Origin: Solanum dulcamara
Taxonomy: Eukaryota; Streptophyta; Magnoliopsida; Solanales; Solanaceae
DNA: 64,000 bases
Reading direction: 5' to 3'
Assembly: GCF_947179165.1 (NCBI RefSeq)
Contig: NC_077238.1
Location: forward strand, 81,063,757-81,127,756
Of the stretch, positions 13,083 through 22,900 are shown piece by piece. A model generated the notes under the pieces. It had not been told where the DNA came from and made no database searches. It saw only the letters and a program-made list of their open reading frames with translations. Made by a program: the position numbers and the translations under genes. Every line of letters begins with the position of its first letter. Position 1 is the first letter of the stretch.

Positions 13083-13770
13083 GGTATTCTTCCAGGTACT
13101 ATAGGTTCTCCTACTATACCGCCAGTTCAGGGGCCTATTATAGGATTTCAGACTACTGGTTCTTCTTTAGTGCCTTCTATTGCACCTCCGAATTTTGCAA
13201 CTCCACTAGTTTCTGCTAGTGATGCCATGTCGATAGCTGAGCAAAAGAGCTTTGAGAGGTTTGTTCGATTGGTGCCTCCAAGGTTTGATGGTACAACCGG
13301 AGAGAAAGCCTATGACTTTTTGACTGAGTGCCAAGACAGGTTGTTCAACCTAGGCATTTTAGAGGCACATGAAGTAGCTTACACTTCATATTAATTTGTG
13401 GGAGTGGACAAGGAGTAGTGGAAGTCGATTTTTTCTCGTAGACCTATTAGTTCTCCTATGATGAGTTGGGAACAGTTTACTGAGGTGTTCCTTGAGAGAT
13501 TTGTGCCTTATAGCCTCCGTGATAAGCATAGGGATGAGTTTGACAGACTAGAGCAGGGCTCCCTATTTATATCTGAGTATGAGGCTCGCTTCCATGAGTT
13601 ATCTCATTATGCTACGTCGAGTATTCCCACCGAGTTCGAGCAGATTCACAGTTGGTGAAGGGATTTGCCGGTTATCTCTAGGAGGCTACAGCCTCTCTTG
13701 TACTGTCTGGGGTACGTTTCAGAGTATTATTGATCATGCCAGGATGATAGAGAGTATCCAACGTGCTAGA
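13083..13770 (+). pseudogene. gag: gag (capsid region) pseudogene, Ty3/gypsy
   Basis: The frame is open from the left satellite junction. It begins with a proline-rich stretch (PTIPPVQGPIIGF), followed by RFVRLVPPRFDGTTGEKAYD and FLTECQDRLFNLGI, the start of a retrotransposon gag domain. TAA at 13,392 and TAG at 13,416 interrupt it. The same frame then continues with MMSWEQFTEVFLERFVPYS and GSLFISEYEARFHELSHYA, the conserved central gag core. TGA at 13,656 and at least one frameshift between 13,640 and 13,700 follow, and the homologous text (TFQSIIDHARMIESIQRAR) continues in another frame. The normal start codon and N-terminus lie to the left of the breakpoint and are lost. Gag would form the virus-like particle. 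This copy cannot. Confidence 0.88.
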
Positions 13771-14140
13771 TAGGGCAGGGCCAAGAGGTTCTGTCAGTAG
13801 GGTCAGTTCAACGGTCATTACTCTAAGGACAGAGAATAATCGGGTTCAGGAACCCATGGTTATCAAGGAAAACCAGTCCAGGCAGCTATTCAGGGTTCTT
13901 CGTTCTCTGGAGGCCGTGACGACACTTTTAGTTATCCCCCACAGGGTTCAGGTCCCCGAGGTTGTTATGTGTGATGAGTTTGGGCATAAGGCCCAAGATT
14001 GCCCCAAATGTGCTCCTTGTACTGGACAGATGGTTTGTTCTTTAGATGCTCCAACTGTTCAAGGTTATTCGCAAAATACTAGAGGTGGCACCCGTGGTGC
14101 AAAGGGTGAAGCACGAGGTGGTGCTCGTGGTGGTTCGTAG
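13771..14140 (+). pseudogene. gag: gag C-terminal region with broken CCHC zinc knuckle
   Basis: Continuation of gag into the nucleocapsid. The nucleic-acid-binding knuckle of the form C-x2-C-x4-H-x4-C is recognisable at 13,963-14,002: a Cys-Tyr pair, then Cys-Asp-Glu-Phe-Gly-His and a final Cys. The first cysteine is in a different frame from the rest, because the GT-rich run at 13,968-13,973 appears two bases short. A glycine/arginine-rich tail (RGGTRGAKGEARGGARGGS) follows up to TAG at 14,138. The knuckle normally packages the element's RNA. I infer that the 2-base loss is replication slippage in the GT run. Confidence 0.8.
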
Positions 14141-14420
14141 GCTAAGGGTGACCGTCAGTTATGCTATGCTATACTGGGTAGATATGAGGCAGAGGCCTCT
14201 GATGCAGAGGCCTATGATGTAGTTATTACAAGTATTGTTCCAGTTTGCCATTGTTCTACTTCAATATTATTTGACTCAGGGTCTACCTATTTTTATGTGT
14301 CGACTTATTTCGATGTGGATATTCTTTATGTGAGTGAGTCCCTTGTTGTGCCTATTACTATTTCTACCCTTGTAGATCAACCTTTAGTGGTGGATCGGGT
14401 ATACAGGGGTGTTTGGTGAT
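14141..14420 (+). pseudogene. Aspartic protease domain, Ty3/gypsy
   Basis: In the same frame as the upstream zinc-knuckle region and separated from it by a single TAG, this stretch reads CYAILGRYEAEASDAEAYD and then SILFDSGSTYFYVSTYFDV. The Asp-Ser-Gly-Ser-Thr at 14,273-14,287 is the catalytic motif of a retropepsin-like protease, which cleaves Gag-Pol. The family more often has Asp-Ser/Thr-Gly or Asp-Pro-Gly here, so the active site is still plausible. The frame closes with TGA near 14,417-14,419. The following 100 bases carry the linker that precedes RT in this family, broken by several stops. Confidence 0.82.
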
Positions 14421-14524
14421 ATTTTTGAGTAGAGAGACCCGTGCAGACTTGATTTTATTAGACATGCTTGATTTTGGTGTGATACTGGTATGGACTGGTT
14501 ATCTCCTTATCATGCTATATTAGA

Positions 14525-15480
14525 TTGTTATGCAAAGACCGTGACCTTATCTTGGTGTGGAAGGGTAATCCAAGTTCGCATCCTAAGGGGGTGATATCTT
14601 ATATTCGTGCTCGTCGCTTGATGGATAAGGGTTGTTTGTCTTATTTGACTCATGTACATGATCTCACTACGGAGTCATTTCCTATAGAGACTACGAGGGT
14701 GGTGAGAGAGTTTATGGATGTATTTCCTATAGACATAAGAGGAGTTCCTCCTAACCGTGATATCAATTTTGCGATTAATTTGGAGGCCGACACTAAACCT
14801 ATCTCTATTTCTCCTTATCAGATGGATCTGACAGAATTGAAGGAGTTGAAAGAACAATTGGAAGATTTATTGAAGAAGTGGTTTATAGACCTAATGTATC
14901 ACCATGGGGTGTACCGGTTTTATTTGTGAAGAAAAAAGATGGTACTATGAGGATGTGCATTGATGATCGATAGTTGAACAAAGTCGTCGTCAAGAATAAG
15001 TATCCCCTTCCTCGAATTGCTGATTTATTTGATCAGCTTCAAGGTGCATTGGTGTTCTCAAAGATTGATTTGAGGTCGGGTTACCATCAGTTGAGAGTTC
15101 GGGAATCTGATATCCCAAAGACTGCATTCAGGACTCGTTATGGGCATTATGAGTTTGTGGTTATGTCCTTCTGGTTGACTAATGCCCCGGCTGCTTTTAT
15201 GGAGTTGATGAACTGGGTATTTTGACCTTATTTGGACTCGTTTGTGATCGTGTTTATTGATGACATCTTGGTTTATTCTAAGAATGAGGCGGATCATGTT
15301 AGGCACCTGAAGACAGTCCTTCAGAGATTGAGAGAGGAGAAGTTGTATGCAAAATTCTCCAAATATGAGTTTTGGTTGGAGTCTGTGACATGCTTGGGTC
15401 ATTAGTGACCAAGGATGGTATTATGATTGATCTGTCCAAAGTTGCTGCGGTTCATGATTGGGTTAGGCCTACTTCGATTA
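14525..15480 (+). pseudogene. pol: Reverse transcriptase pseudogene, Ty3/gypsy
   Basis: The linker and N-terminal RT part is open from 14,525 to 14,929 (VVREFMDVFPIDIRGVPPNR and [12 protein letters not shown]). A one-base deletion near 14,888 shifts the frame. The RT core then continues from ~14,890: [15 protein letters not shown], a TAG at 14,971, [31 protein letters not shown] (first catalytic Asp) and [21 protein letters not shown] at 15,223 follows, then the [17 protein letters not shown] segment with the paired catalytic aspartates at 15,259-15,264. Another one-base loss near 15,403 breaks the frame after CLGH. The thumb and RNase H that should follow are missing. The catalytic residues survive, but the frame is broken at least four times. 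Confidence 0.92.
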
Positions 15481-15640
15481 CGTTCACCCAAGAGTGGCAA
15501 AGATATTTCATGACTTGAAACAACACTATTGGTGGTGTGGCATGAAGAGAGACATTGTTGATTTTGTGGCTAAGCATCTAAATTGCCAACAAGTGAAGTA
15601 TGAGCATCAGAAACTGGGTGGTCCTATGCAAAGGATGCCC
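15481..15640 (+). pseudogene. pol: Integrase N-terminal fragment, Ty3/gypsy
   Basis: Directly after the RT remnant comes text of the integrase zinc-binding domain: HPRVAKIFHDLKQHYWWCG, MKRDIVDFVAKHLNCQQVK and YEHQKLGGPMQRMP. The H-x-C-x2-C part of the HHCC domain is visible; the first histidine falls at or next to the deletion point. The catalytic DDE core is absent because the element stops at 15,640 and satellite resumes. The abrupt RT-to-integrase join implies an internal deletion of roughly 1 kb, judged from the usual family length. Confidence 0.85.
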
Positions 15641-16022
15641 AATTCGTGGGCTAACACACACGAAAAACTAGCAAAATCGCCTAATTCTATTGCGTCGCCA
15701 ATAAAATGCTCCTAAACCCCTCTAAAGCACCGCCAGGGCTATTGGAGTCTTTCCCTAGTCATTACGGACGCTACTATGGAAGAATCCAAAAAAATTCGAC
15801 CCGATCCCCCGGCACCTAAAAAGTCTGTGGGCTAACACACACGAAAAACTCGCAAAGTCGCCTAATTCCTATTGTGTCGCCAATAAAATGCTCCTAAACC
15901 CTTCTAAAGCACCGCCGGGGCTACTGCAGTTGTTCCCTAGGTCATTACGGACGCTACTATGGAAGAATCCAAGAAACTTTGACCCGAACCCCCGGCAGCT
16001 AAAAAATCCGTGGGCTAACACA

Positions 16023-18210
16023 CACGAAAAACTGGCAAAATCGCCTAATTCCTATTTCGTTGCCAATAAAATGCTCCTAAACACCTCTAAAGCACTGTCG
16101 GAGCTATTGGAGTCGTTCCGCATGTCGTTACAAATTCTACTATGGAAGAATCTAAGAAAATTCAACCCGTACCCTCGGCACCTAAAAAATATGTGGGCTA
16201 ACACACAACAAAAACTAACAAAATCGCCTAATTCCTATTGCGTCACAAATAAAATGTTCCTAAACCCTTCTAAAGCACCGCCGGGGCTACTGGAGTCATT
16301 TCTTAGGTCGTTACGGATGCTACTATGGAAGAATCTAAGAAAATTTGATCCGAACCCCCGACACCTAAAAAATCTGTGGGCTAACAGACACGAAAAATTT
16401 GCAAAATCACCTAATTCCTATTGCATCACCAATAAAATGCTCCTAAATCCTTCTAAAGTGCCACCGAGGCTACTGAAGTTGTTTCCTAGGTCGTTATGGA
16501 CACTACTGTGGAAGAATCCAACAAAATTCGACTCGGACCCCCGACACCTAAACAATCTGTAGGCTAACATACACGAAAAACTGGCAAAATCGCCTAATTT
16601 CTATTTTGTTGCCAATATAATGCTCCTAAACCTCTCTAAAGTGCCGTCGGGGCTACTGGATTCGTTTCCTAGGTCGTTACAAACGCTACTATAGAAGAAT
16701 CTAAGAAAATTCAACCCGAACCCCCGGAACTTAAAACATCCGTGGGCTAACACACATGAAAATTGGCAAAATCGCCTAATTTCTATTGTATCGCTAATAA
16801 AATAAGCCTAAACCCTTCTAAAGTGTTGCCGGGGCTACTGGAGTTGTTTCCTAGGTCTTACGGACGCTACTATGGAATAATCCTAGAAAATTTGACCCGG
16901 ACCCTCGGTAGCTAAAAAATCCGTGGGCTAACACATACGAAAAACTAGCAAAATTGCCTAATTCCTATTTCGTTGCCAATAAAATGCTCTTAACCCTCTA
17001 AAGCACCGCCCGGACAACTGGAGTCGTTCCCCTGGTCGTTACGGATGCTACTATGGTAGAATCCAAGAAAATTCAACTCGAACCCCCGACACCTAAAAAA
17101 TCCGTGGGCTAACACATACGAAAAACTGTTAAAATCGCCTAATTCCTATTTCATTGCAAATAAAATGCTCCTAAACACCTCTAAAGCACCGCCGGGGCTA
17201 CTGGAGTCGTTCTGCATGTTGTTACGAATGCTACTATGGAATAATCCAGCAAAATTCAACCCGGACCCTCGGCACCTAAAAAATATGTGGGCTAACACAC
17301 AACAAAAACTAGCAAAATTGCCTAATTCCTATTGCGTCACCAATAAAATGCTCCTAAACCCTTCTAAAGGACCGTCGGGGCTACTGGAGTCGTTCCCTAG
17401 GTCGTTACGGATGTACTGTGGAAGAATCTAAGAAAAGTCGATCCGAACCCCCGGCACCTAAAAAATCTGTGGGCTAACAGACACGAAAAACTAGCAAAAT
17501 CACCTAATTCCTAGTGCGTCGCCAATAAAATACTCATAAATCCTTCTAAAGCGCCGCCGAGGCTATTGAAGTCGTTTCTTAGGTCGTTATGGACGCTACT
17601 GTGGAAGAATCCAACAAAATTCGACTCGGACCCCCGACACCTAAACAATCTGTAGGCTAACATACACGAAAAACTGGCAAAATTGCCTAATTTCTATTTT
17701 GTTGCCAATAAAATGCTCCTAAACCCCTCTAAAGTGCCGCCGAGGCTACTGGAGTCGTTCCCTAGGTCGTTACGAACACTACTATGGAAGAATCTAAGAA
17801 AATTCAACCCGAACCCCCGGAACCTAAAAATTCCGTGGGCTAACACACATGAAAAACTGGCAAAATCGCCCAATTTCTATTGTATCGCTAATAAAATGAT
17901 CCTAAACCCTTCTGAAGTATCGCCGGGGCTACTAGAGTCGTTTCCTAGGTCTTACGGATGCTACTATGGAAGTATCCAAGAAATTTTGACCCGGACCCTC
18001 GGTAGCTAAAAAAATCTGTGGGCTAACACAGACGAAAAACTGGCAAAATCGCATAATTTCTATTTCGTTGCCAATAAAATGCTCTTAACCCTCTAAAGCA
18101 CCGCCCGGACAACTGGAGTCGTTTCCCTGGTCGTTACGAATGCTACTATGGTAGAATCTAAGAAAATTCAACCCAAACCCCCGAGACCTAAAAAATCCGT
18201 GGGCTAACAC
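16023..18210. repeat. 1,094-bp six-monomer higher-order repeat, two copies
   Basis: Private variants repeat at 1,094-1,095 bases: GGGCTAACACACAACAAAAA at 16,195 and 17,289, and AAGCACCGCCCGGACAACTG at about 17,001 and 18,096. ATGCTCCTAAACACCTCTAA recurs at 16,071 and 17,165, and GACTCGGACCCCCGACACC followed by TAAACAATCTGTAGG also recurs. Six consecutive monomers therefore correspond one to one across two blocks, about 16,023-17,116 and 17,117-18,210. The two copies differ by scattered single-base changes. Confidence 0.88.
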
Positions 18211-18229
18211 ATATGAAAAACTAGCAAAA

Positions 18230-19100
18230 TCGCCTAATTCATATTGCGTCGCTAATAAAATGATCCTTAACCCTTGTAAAGCACCGTCGGGGCTATTGGA
18301 GTCGTTCCCAGGTTGTTACGAACGCTACTTTAAAATAATGCAAGAAAATTCGACTTGGACCCCTGACACCTAAAAAATCTATGGGCTAACACACACAAAA
18401 AACTGGCAAAATTGCCAAATTCTTGTTGCATCGCCAATAAAATGCTCCTAAACCCCACTAATGCGCCTTGGGGGCTAGTAGAGTCATTCCCTAGGTCGTT
18501 ACGGACGCTACTATGTAATAATCCAAAAATATTCGACCCGGACGTCCGACACTTGAAAAATTCGTGGGCTAACGCACACGAAAAACTAGCAAAATCGCCT
18601 AATTCTATTGCGTCGCCAATAAAATGCTCCTAAACCCCTCTAAAGCACCGCCGGAGCTACTTGAGTCTTTTCCTAGGTCGTTACATATGCTACTATGTAA
18701 TAATCCAAAAATATTCGACCCGGACGTCCGACACTTGGAAAATTCGTGGGCTAACACACTCGAAAAACTCGCAAAATCGCCTAATTCCTATTGCGTTGCC
18801 AATAAAATGCTCTTAAACCCTTCTAAAGCGCTGCCGGGGCTACTGAAGTCATTTCCTAGGTCGTTATGGACGCTACAATGGAAGAATCCAAGAAAATTCA
18901 ACCCGAACCCCCGGCAGCTAAAACATCTGTGGGCTAACACATATGAAAAACTAGCAAAATCGCCTAATTCCTATTGCGTCGCTAATAAAATAATCCTAAA
19001 CCCTTATAAAGCACCGCCGGGGCTACTGGAGTCGTTTCCAGGTTGTTACGGATGCTACTTTAAAATAATGCAAGAAAATTCGACTTGGACCCTCGGCACC
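18230..19100. repeat. 730-bp four-monomer spacing and adjacent monomer duplication
   Basis: The unusual string GCTACTTTAAAATAATGCAA occurs at ~18,324 and ~19,054, 730 bases (four monomers) apart, with the same flanks (TTCCAGGTTGTTACG and TTCGACTTGGACC). Between them, two neighbouring monomers share CTATGTAATAATCCAAAAAT and GACCCGGACGTCCGACACTT at 18,511 and 18,693, a direct single-monomer duplication. Confidence 0.82.
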
Positions 19101-19178
19101 TAAAAATCTATGGGCTAACACACACGAAAAACTAGCAAAATTGCCTAATTCTTGTTGAATCGCCAATAAAATGCTCCT

Positions 19179-19190
19179 AAACCCCACTAA
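19179..19190 (+). repeat. LINE target-site duplication, left copy
   Basis: AAACCCCACTAA, the last 12 satellite bases before the LINE. It is identical to the 12 bases after the poly(A) tail at 23,186-23,197. Confidence 0.9.
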
Positions 19191-20333
19191 ACCCCACATG
19201 GTAACTTCACTTCTAAATCAGCTTGGGAAATAGTTAGGAAGAAAAGAGCCAAGACCCTGATTGATAGATGCACTTGGCACGCTAACATTCCCTTCAAAGT
19301 ATCTTTCTTACTATGGAGAGCTGTGAGACAGAAACTCCCCACTAATGATAAACTTGTCCAGTTTGGAGCAGCACCAGCAGCATGTTCTTGTTGTTACAGA
19401 CTAGGATTGGACAATGTAGATCACATATTTGCCTCTGGAAACTTTGCCAAACATATTTGGCAACAATTCTTTAGCTCATGGGGGATAATACAAGGGACCT
19501 CCCCACTGAGAAGCATCCTGATGAAGTGGTGGACTGCCAAGGCCAATAATGAGGTTCATAAACTCATGTTGCAAGCCACTCCTATCTTTGTTTGTTGGCA
19601 TATATGGAAGAATAGATGTGCAAGTAAATATGGAGGAAAGAAATCTAGTACTACTAGAGTTAAATTCTCCATAGTCAAGGACCTATACATGCTGATACAC
19701 ACTGCTTACCCCTACATTAAGTGGCCACAGAGCTGGAAGGAACTGGTTCCTACGATAGAATAGTGTCAACAAGACATGAGAGTGACCAAAGTTATGTGGG
19801 TCAGACCTCCATCTCCCATTGTGAAATTGAATACTGATGGGAGTGCATTAGACAACCCTGGGAAAATTGGAGTAGGGGGAATATTAAGAGACCACAATGG
19901 TAACTTAATATATGCCTTTGCAACTCCATTGGGAATGGGTACTAATAACCAAGTAGAGGTGCAGGCAGCAATTATTGGCCTCAATTGGTGCCTTCAACAT
20001 GGATATAATAGAGTGATATTGGAAGTGGACTCTGAATTATTGACTAAGTGGCTGAAACAAGACCTCAAGCCACCTTGGAGCATTCATAGATATGTTACAA
20101 AGCTACAGTCCTTGGTCCAACATTTGGAACTCTTTCAGTGCAAACATATTTTCAGAGAAGCAAACCATCCTGCAGATACCTTAGCAAAACGCAGCCACAT
20201 GTTCAATGATACACAACACTTCTACAATCTCCAGCAGCTACCACAGGAAACAAAAGGCTACATCAAGATGGACAAGCTAGGAATGGCAAGTTTCAGAAGG
20301 AAAACTCTGAAAAGGATCAAACTATGCTCTTGA
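19191..20333 (+). pseudogene. LINE ORF2 C-terminal fragment: zinc-binding plus RNase H domains
   Basis: One frame runs from the insertion edge to TGA at 20,331-20,333, interrupted only by TAG at 19,761-19,763. The first part (HGNFTSKSAWEIVRKKRAKT, then PFKVSFLLWRAVRQKLPTND) is the typical LINE region before the zf-RVT domain. The zinc-binding part reads ACSCCYRLGLDNVDHIFASG and NFAKHIWQQF. After the stop comes an RNase H of the plant RVT_3 type. Its four acidic residues are in place: Asp in NTDGSALDNPG at 19,836, Glu in NNQVEVQAAI at 19,956, Asp in EVDSELLTKW at 20,028 and Asp in REANHPADTLAK at 20,175. RNase H would remove RNA from the RNA-DNA hybrid. There is no start codon because the N-terminus is truncated. 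Confidence 0.93.
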
Positions 20334-20419
20334 CTGATCTCATTCTCAATGTGTAATAGACTTTTTATGAGTATTCTGTTTTATTTCTTGTTATTCCATC
20401 TAGTTATTTCCCATTGTAA

Positions 20420-20434
20420 GGGGAGAGTCTCCCT
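20420..20434 (+). repeat. Short palindrome GGGAGAGTCTCCC, first copy
   Basis: Near-perfect inverted repeat (GGGAGA, G, TCTCCC) just after the ORF2 stop, in the context AAGGGGAGAGTCTCCCT. The same 17-base context recurs near the 3' end of the element at 22,884-22,900. Confidence 0.65.
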
Positions 20435-20637
20435 TGTTTACTGCTTCAGTAGAACTAAGAACATACTGCTAGAAGTAAGATCTAGAGTAGTTATCACTTG
20501 CATATGCCACAATACAGCAGCAACAGTGACTGCAACTGATCAACAGCAACAGCTACTCAGCAACAGCAACAGAGACCAGAAGCAACCAGCAACCTTCAAA
20601 AAATACACCAAACTACACCAAAATAACTCCAGATTGT

Positions 20638-20980
20638 GCAAGATTATAGCAAATACAACTCCTGCAGAACCCAAGAAGTTTCAGCTCAAAAGGATAATTG
20701 GAGACGTTAGTCGAGCGACCTTGAAAAAGTTAGCCGACTTAAGTCGCAAGATGGAGCATTTCACAAATTGGAACTTCCAGCTTGTGGAAAAGGCCTCCAA
20801 AAGTTGCAGGATTATAGAAAATACTGTATTTGCAGAGCCCAAGAAGTTTCAACTCAAACGGACAATTGGAGACGTTAGTCGAGCGACCTTTAAAAAGTTA
20901 GCCGGCTTCAAAGCACTCTTGGAGGTCCTTTCCCTTTTGTTAGCTTGTGCAAGTTCTTTCTTGTTTTTGTTTGTTGGTTT
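20638..20980 (+). repeat. 168-bp direct repeats in LINE 3' region, first pair
   Basis: Two copies of a 168-bp unit begin at 20,638 and 20,806 (GCAAGATTATAG and GCAGGATTATAG). Each contains CCCAAGAAGTTTCA and GGAGACGTTAGTCGAGCGAC. The pair is followed by AGCACTCTTGGAGGTCCTTT and a T-rich tract. The whole arrangement recurs 888 bases downstream. Confidence 0.88.
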
Positions 20981-21525
20981 GTGCAGATACACCACAATAC
21001 AGAACCTGGAATGCTTTAACAACAGTAACAACAAGAGGAGACACACCAACAACAATTGTACTTCCAATGTTTTTGCTGTACAGCACTCTTGGAAGTATCT
21101 TGCAACTTTGAGCCTTGTGTTGGAATTGCAGCATCTGAGATTGGATTGCCTGCACCAACAACTACCTTTATACCTGCAACAGCTCAACAACATCACATGT
21201 AAATGCTACAGCAGCAGCAACTACATTACAGAGATGCAACAACAATAACATAAGAATGCTGTAGAGATGCAGCACAAGAATCAGCAATGGGATTTCTCCT
21301 TTAGTTTGTCTATTTTGTGCAGGTACTCTGAAGAGATGATCCTGATCACAAGGAAGGGTCTCCTCTTAGGAGTAGCTAGCAACAACAAGCATCTTAACCC
21401 CCTCTACTATGGAAGTAACATGGAGCTACCCAAGGACCTGCAACAGCCTATGACCAAGCCACAGTAGGGTATGATGTGCAGGGTGATTGGGATCATGTGG
21501 ACCTGCACCAAGGCCTCCAAAGCTT

Positions 21526-21868
21526 GCAGGATTGAAGCAAATACTATAGGGTCAAGGCCCAAGAAGTCTCATCTCAAACGGATAATTGGAGACGTTAGGC
21601 GAGCGACCTTGAAAAAGTCAGCTGTCTTAAGCCTAAAGAGGGAGCAATTTGCTATTTGGAAACTCCAACTTGTGCAAAATGCCTCAAAATCTTGCAGGAC
21701 AAAACAAAAGCATGTTTGTGCAAGTCTCAAGGAGTTTCAGCTCAATCGGATAATTGTAGACGTTAGGCGAGCGACCTTGAAAAAGCAAACAGGCTCCAAA
21801 ACACTCTTAGAGGTCCTTTCTATTTCGCTAGCTTGTGCAAGTTCTTTCTTGCTTTTGTTTGTTTGTTG
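21526..21868 (+). repeat. 168-bp direct repeats in LINE 3' region, second pair
   Basis: Units at 21,526 and 21,694, again 168 bases apart, with GGAGACGTTAGGCGAGCGAC and GTAGACGTTAGGCGAGCGAC. They are followed by ACACTCTTAGAGGTCCTTTC and GCTTGTGCAAGTTCTTTCTT as in the first pair. The 888-base offset from 20,638 shows a two-level duplication: a 168-bp dimer, then an ~888-bp block. Confidence 0.88.
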
Positions 21869-22883
21869 TATTGTTGCAGGTTACTGGAGTGATACATCAA
21901 CATGCATTAACAACAACTACATGGAGGACATCAAAGATACAACCACCAAATGAAATAGAAACTCCAAGACTGCTATAGGCCCATCCTGGTTTTTCTGTCT
22001 TGTTGGCTGGTTGTTTTCCTTTAATAGTTTTTGTGTAGGTACAACAGCTAATGGGTCACCTTGGCAAATAAAAGGCATCAACATAGATACAGCAGCCTTC
22101 CAAGATAGGACCTCACCAACACATCAGCTCTCCACCCATGCCAATTCCTTGACTGCAACACCTGCAGCAGATTCATTGCACCCCAAAACTCTTGAAGCTC
22201 CCTGCTCTTCTAATTGTTATGTGTAGGCACATAAGGTACACAAAGTCTCAGAGAAAGGGAGACAACATCCACACATACCAGAGCCTACAGCAACACCATT
22301 CCATATCAGCAAGACAACTCCCAACACATGGAAATCCATCCAGCAGACATCAAAAATGAATCTTCAATTCTATTTTTGTTTTCTGTGGTATGTCTCTATG
22401 TGCAGAAGCTACATCACAGCACCAACAGCTACATGGCTGAGATGCAACAGGCTGCAGCTACTACTAGTAACAACATTATTGGAGATCCTTGCTTGGTTGA
22501 TTACTTGTGCAGGGTCACAAAGCTTCAAACAAAAGGAGGCAACAACCATGAATGCAGGGGACTCACACCTGCAGCAGCCCCCTTGCTTCCAAGCTTCTTG
22601 GAGCACCTCTTTCATCAAAAATACCAAGGCTGCTGAATGCTCCAGTTCCATATACTTCTCCTCCTTTCACCATCCTTAGCTAATTATTAGGTTCTTGATG
22701 GGTTACATAGTTCCTTTGGATTTACTTGGTACGACAAGACTAAAAAGGGCAAAGATGAAAAGAATTTTCCCATCCCATGCGAGATAGAAGTTTTGTATAC
22801 TTGTTCTTCTTCAATGTAGCTATGTCTGATTCGTAGCATATTTTAATAGGACTAGTGTAGGTTACTTTCTTGTTTTCTCATGG

Positions 22884-22900
22884 AAGGGGAGAGTCTCCCT
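22884..22900 (+). repeat. Short palindrome GGGAGAGTCTCCC, second copy
   Basis: Second copy of the AAGGGGAGAGTCTCCCT string, ~270 bases before the poly(A) tail. Another short palindrome (GAGGAGTCCTC) follows at about 22,930. A fold-back near the 3' end could help the element's own reverse transcriptase recognise its RNA; this is inference. Confidence 0.6.

Larger units (their letters stand above)
13081..15640 (+). mobile_element. Truncated Ty3/gypsy LTR-retrotransposon (gag-pol fragment)
   Basis: A 2.56-kb non-satellite block holds, in order, a gag region, a CCHC zinc knuckle, an aspartic protease, a reverse transcriptase and the beginning of integrase. That order (integrase after RT) is the Ty3/gypsy one. 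The wording of the RT and integrase resembles plant chromoviruses of the Tekay/Del group; the clade is inferred from memory. It begins inside gag and ends inside integrase, with no LTR, primer-binding site or polypurine tract. The part between RT and integrase, where the connection and RNase H domains belong, is deleted at ~15,480. Several stop codons and frameshifts make it non-functional. The satellite stops at GGTTGTTACG on the left and resumes at AATTCGTGGGC on the right, so ~60 bases of the monomer are missing and no target-site duplication is present. Confidence 0.93.
15641..19190. repeat. 183-bp satellite array, segment 2
   Basis: About 19 monomers of the same satellite in the same orientation, lying between the gypsy fragment and the LINE. 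The subfamily with TTTCGTTGCC in place of TTGCGTCGCC first becomes common here (for example at ~16,043 and ~16,971). Two higher-order repeats are visible and are listed separately. The last monomer is cut at CCTAAACCCCACTAA by the LINE insertion. Confidence 0.97.

Noticed and set aside
14675..15402. Minus-strand open frames opposite the reverse transcriptase
   Set aside because: They are antisense shadows of a clearly recognisable RT coding region.
16035..16060. CENP-B-box-like TTTCGTTGCC in type B monomers
   Set aside because: The first half (TTCG) fits, but the required A and the CGGG half of the box are absent (TAAA instead), so a functional box is not supported.
15888..16562. 224-residue open frame made of 61-residue repeats, as a possible repeat protein gene
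   Set aside because: It is satellite read in frame because 183 = 3 x 61. The same region is open on the other strand, and neighbouring monomers carry stops and frameshifts. No gene context is present.
20349..21248. 299-codon open frame after the LINE RNase H
   Set aside because: Composition is driven by CAACAG/CAACAA runs and by the 168-bp repeats. It starts 16 bases after the ORF2 stop in an element already ending, and I see no domain.
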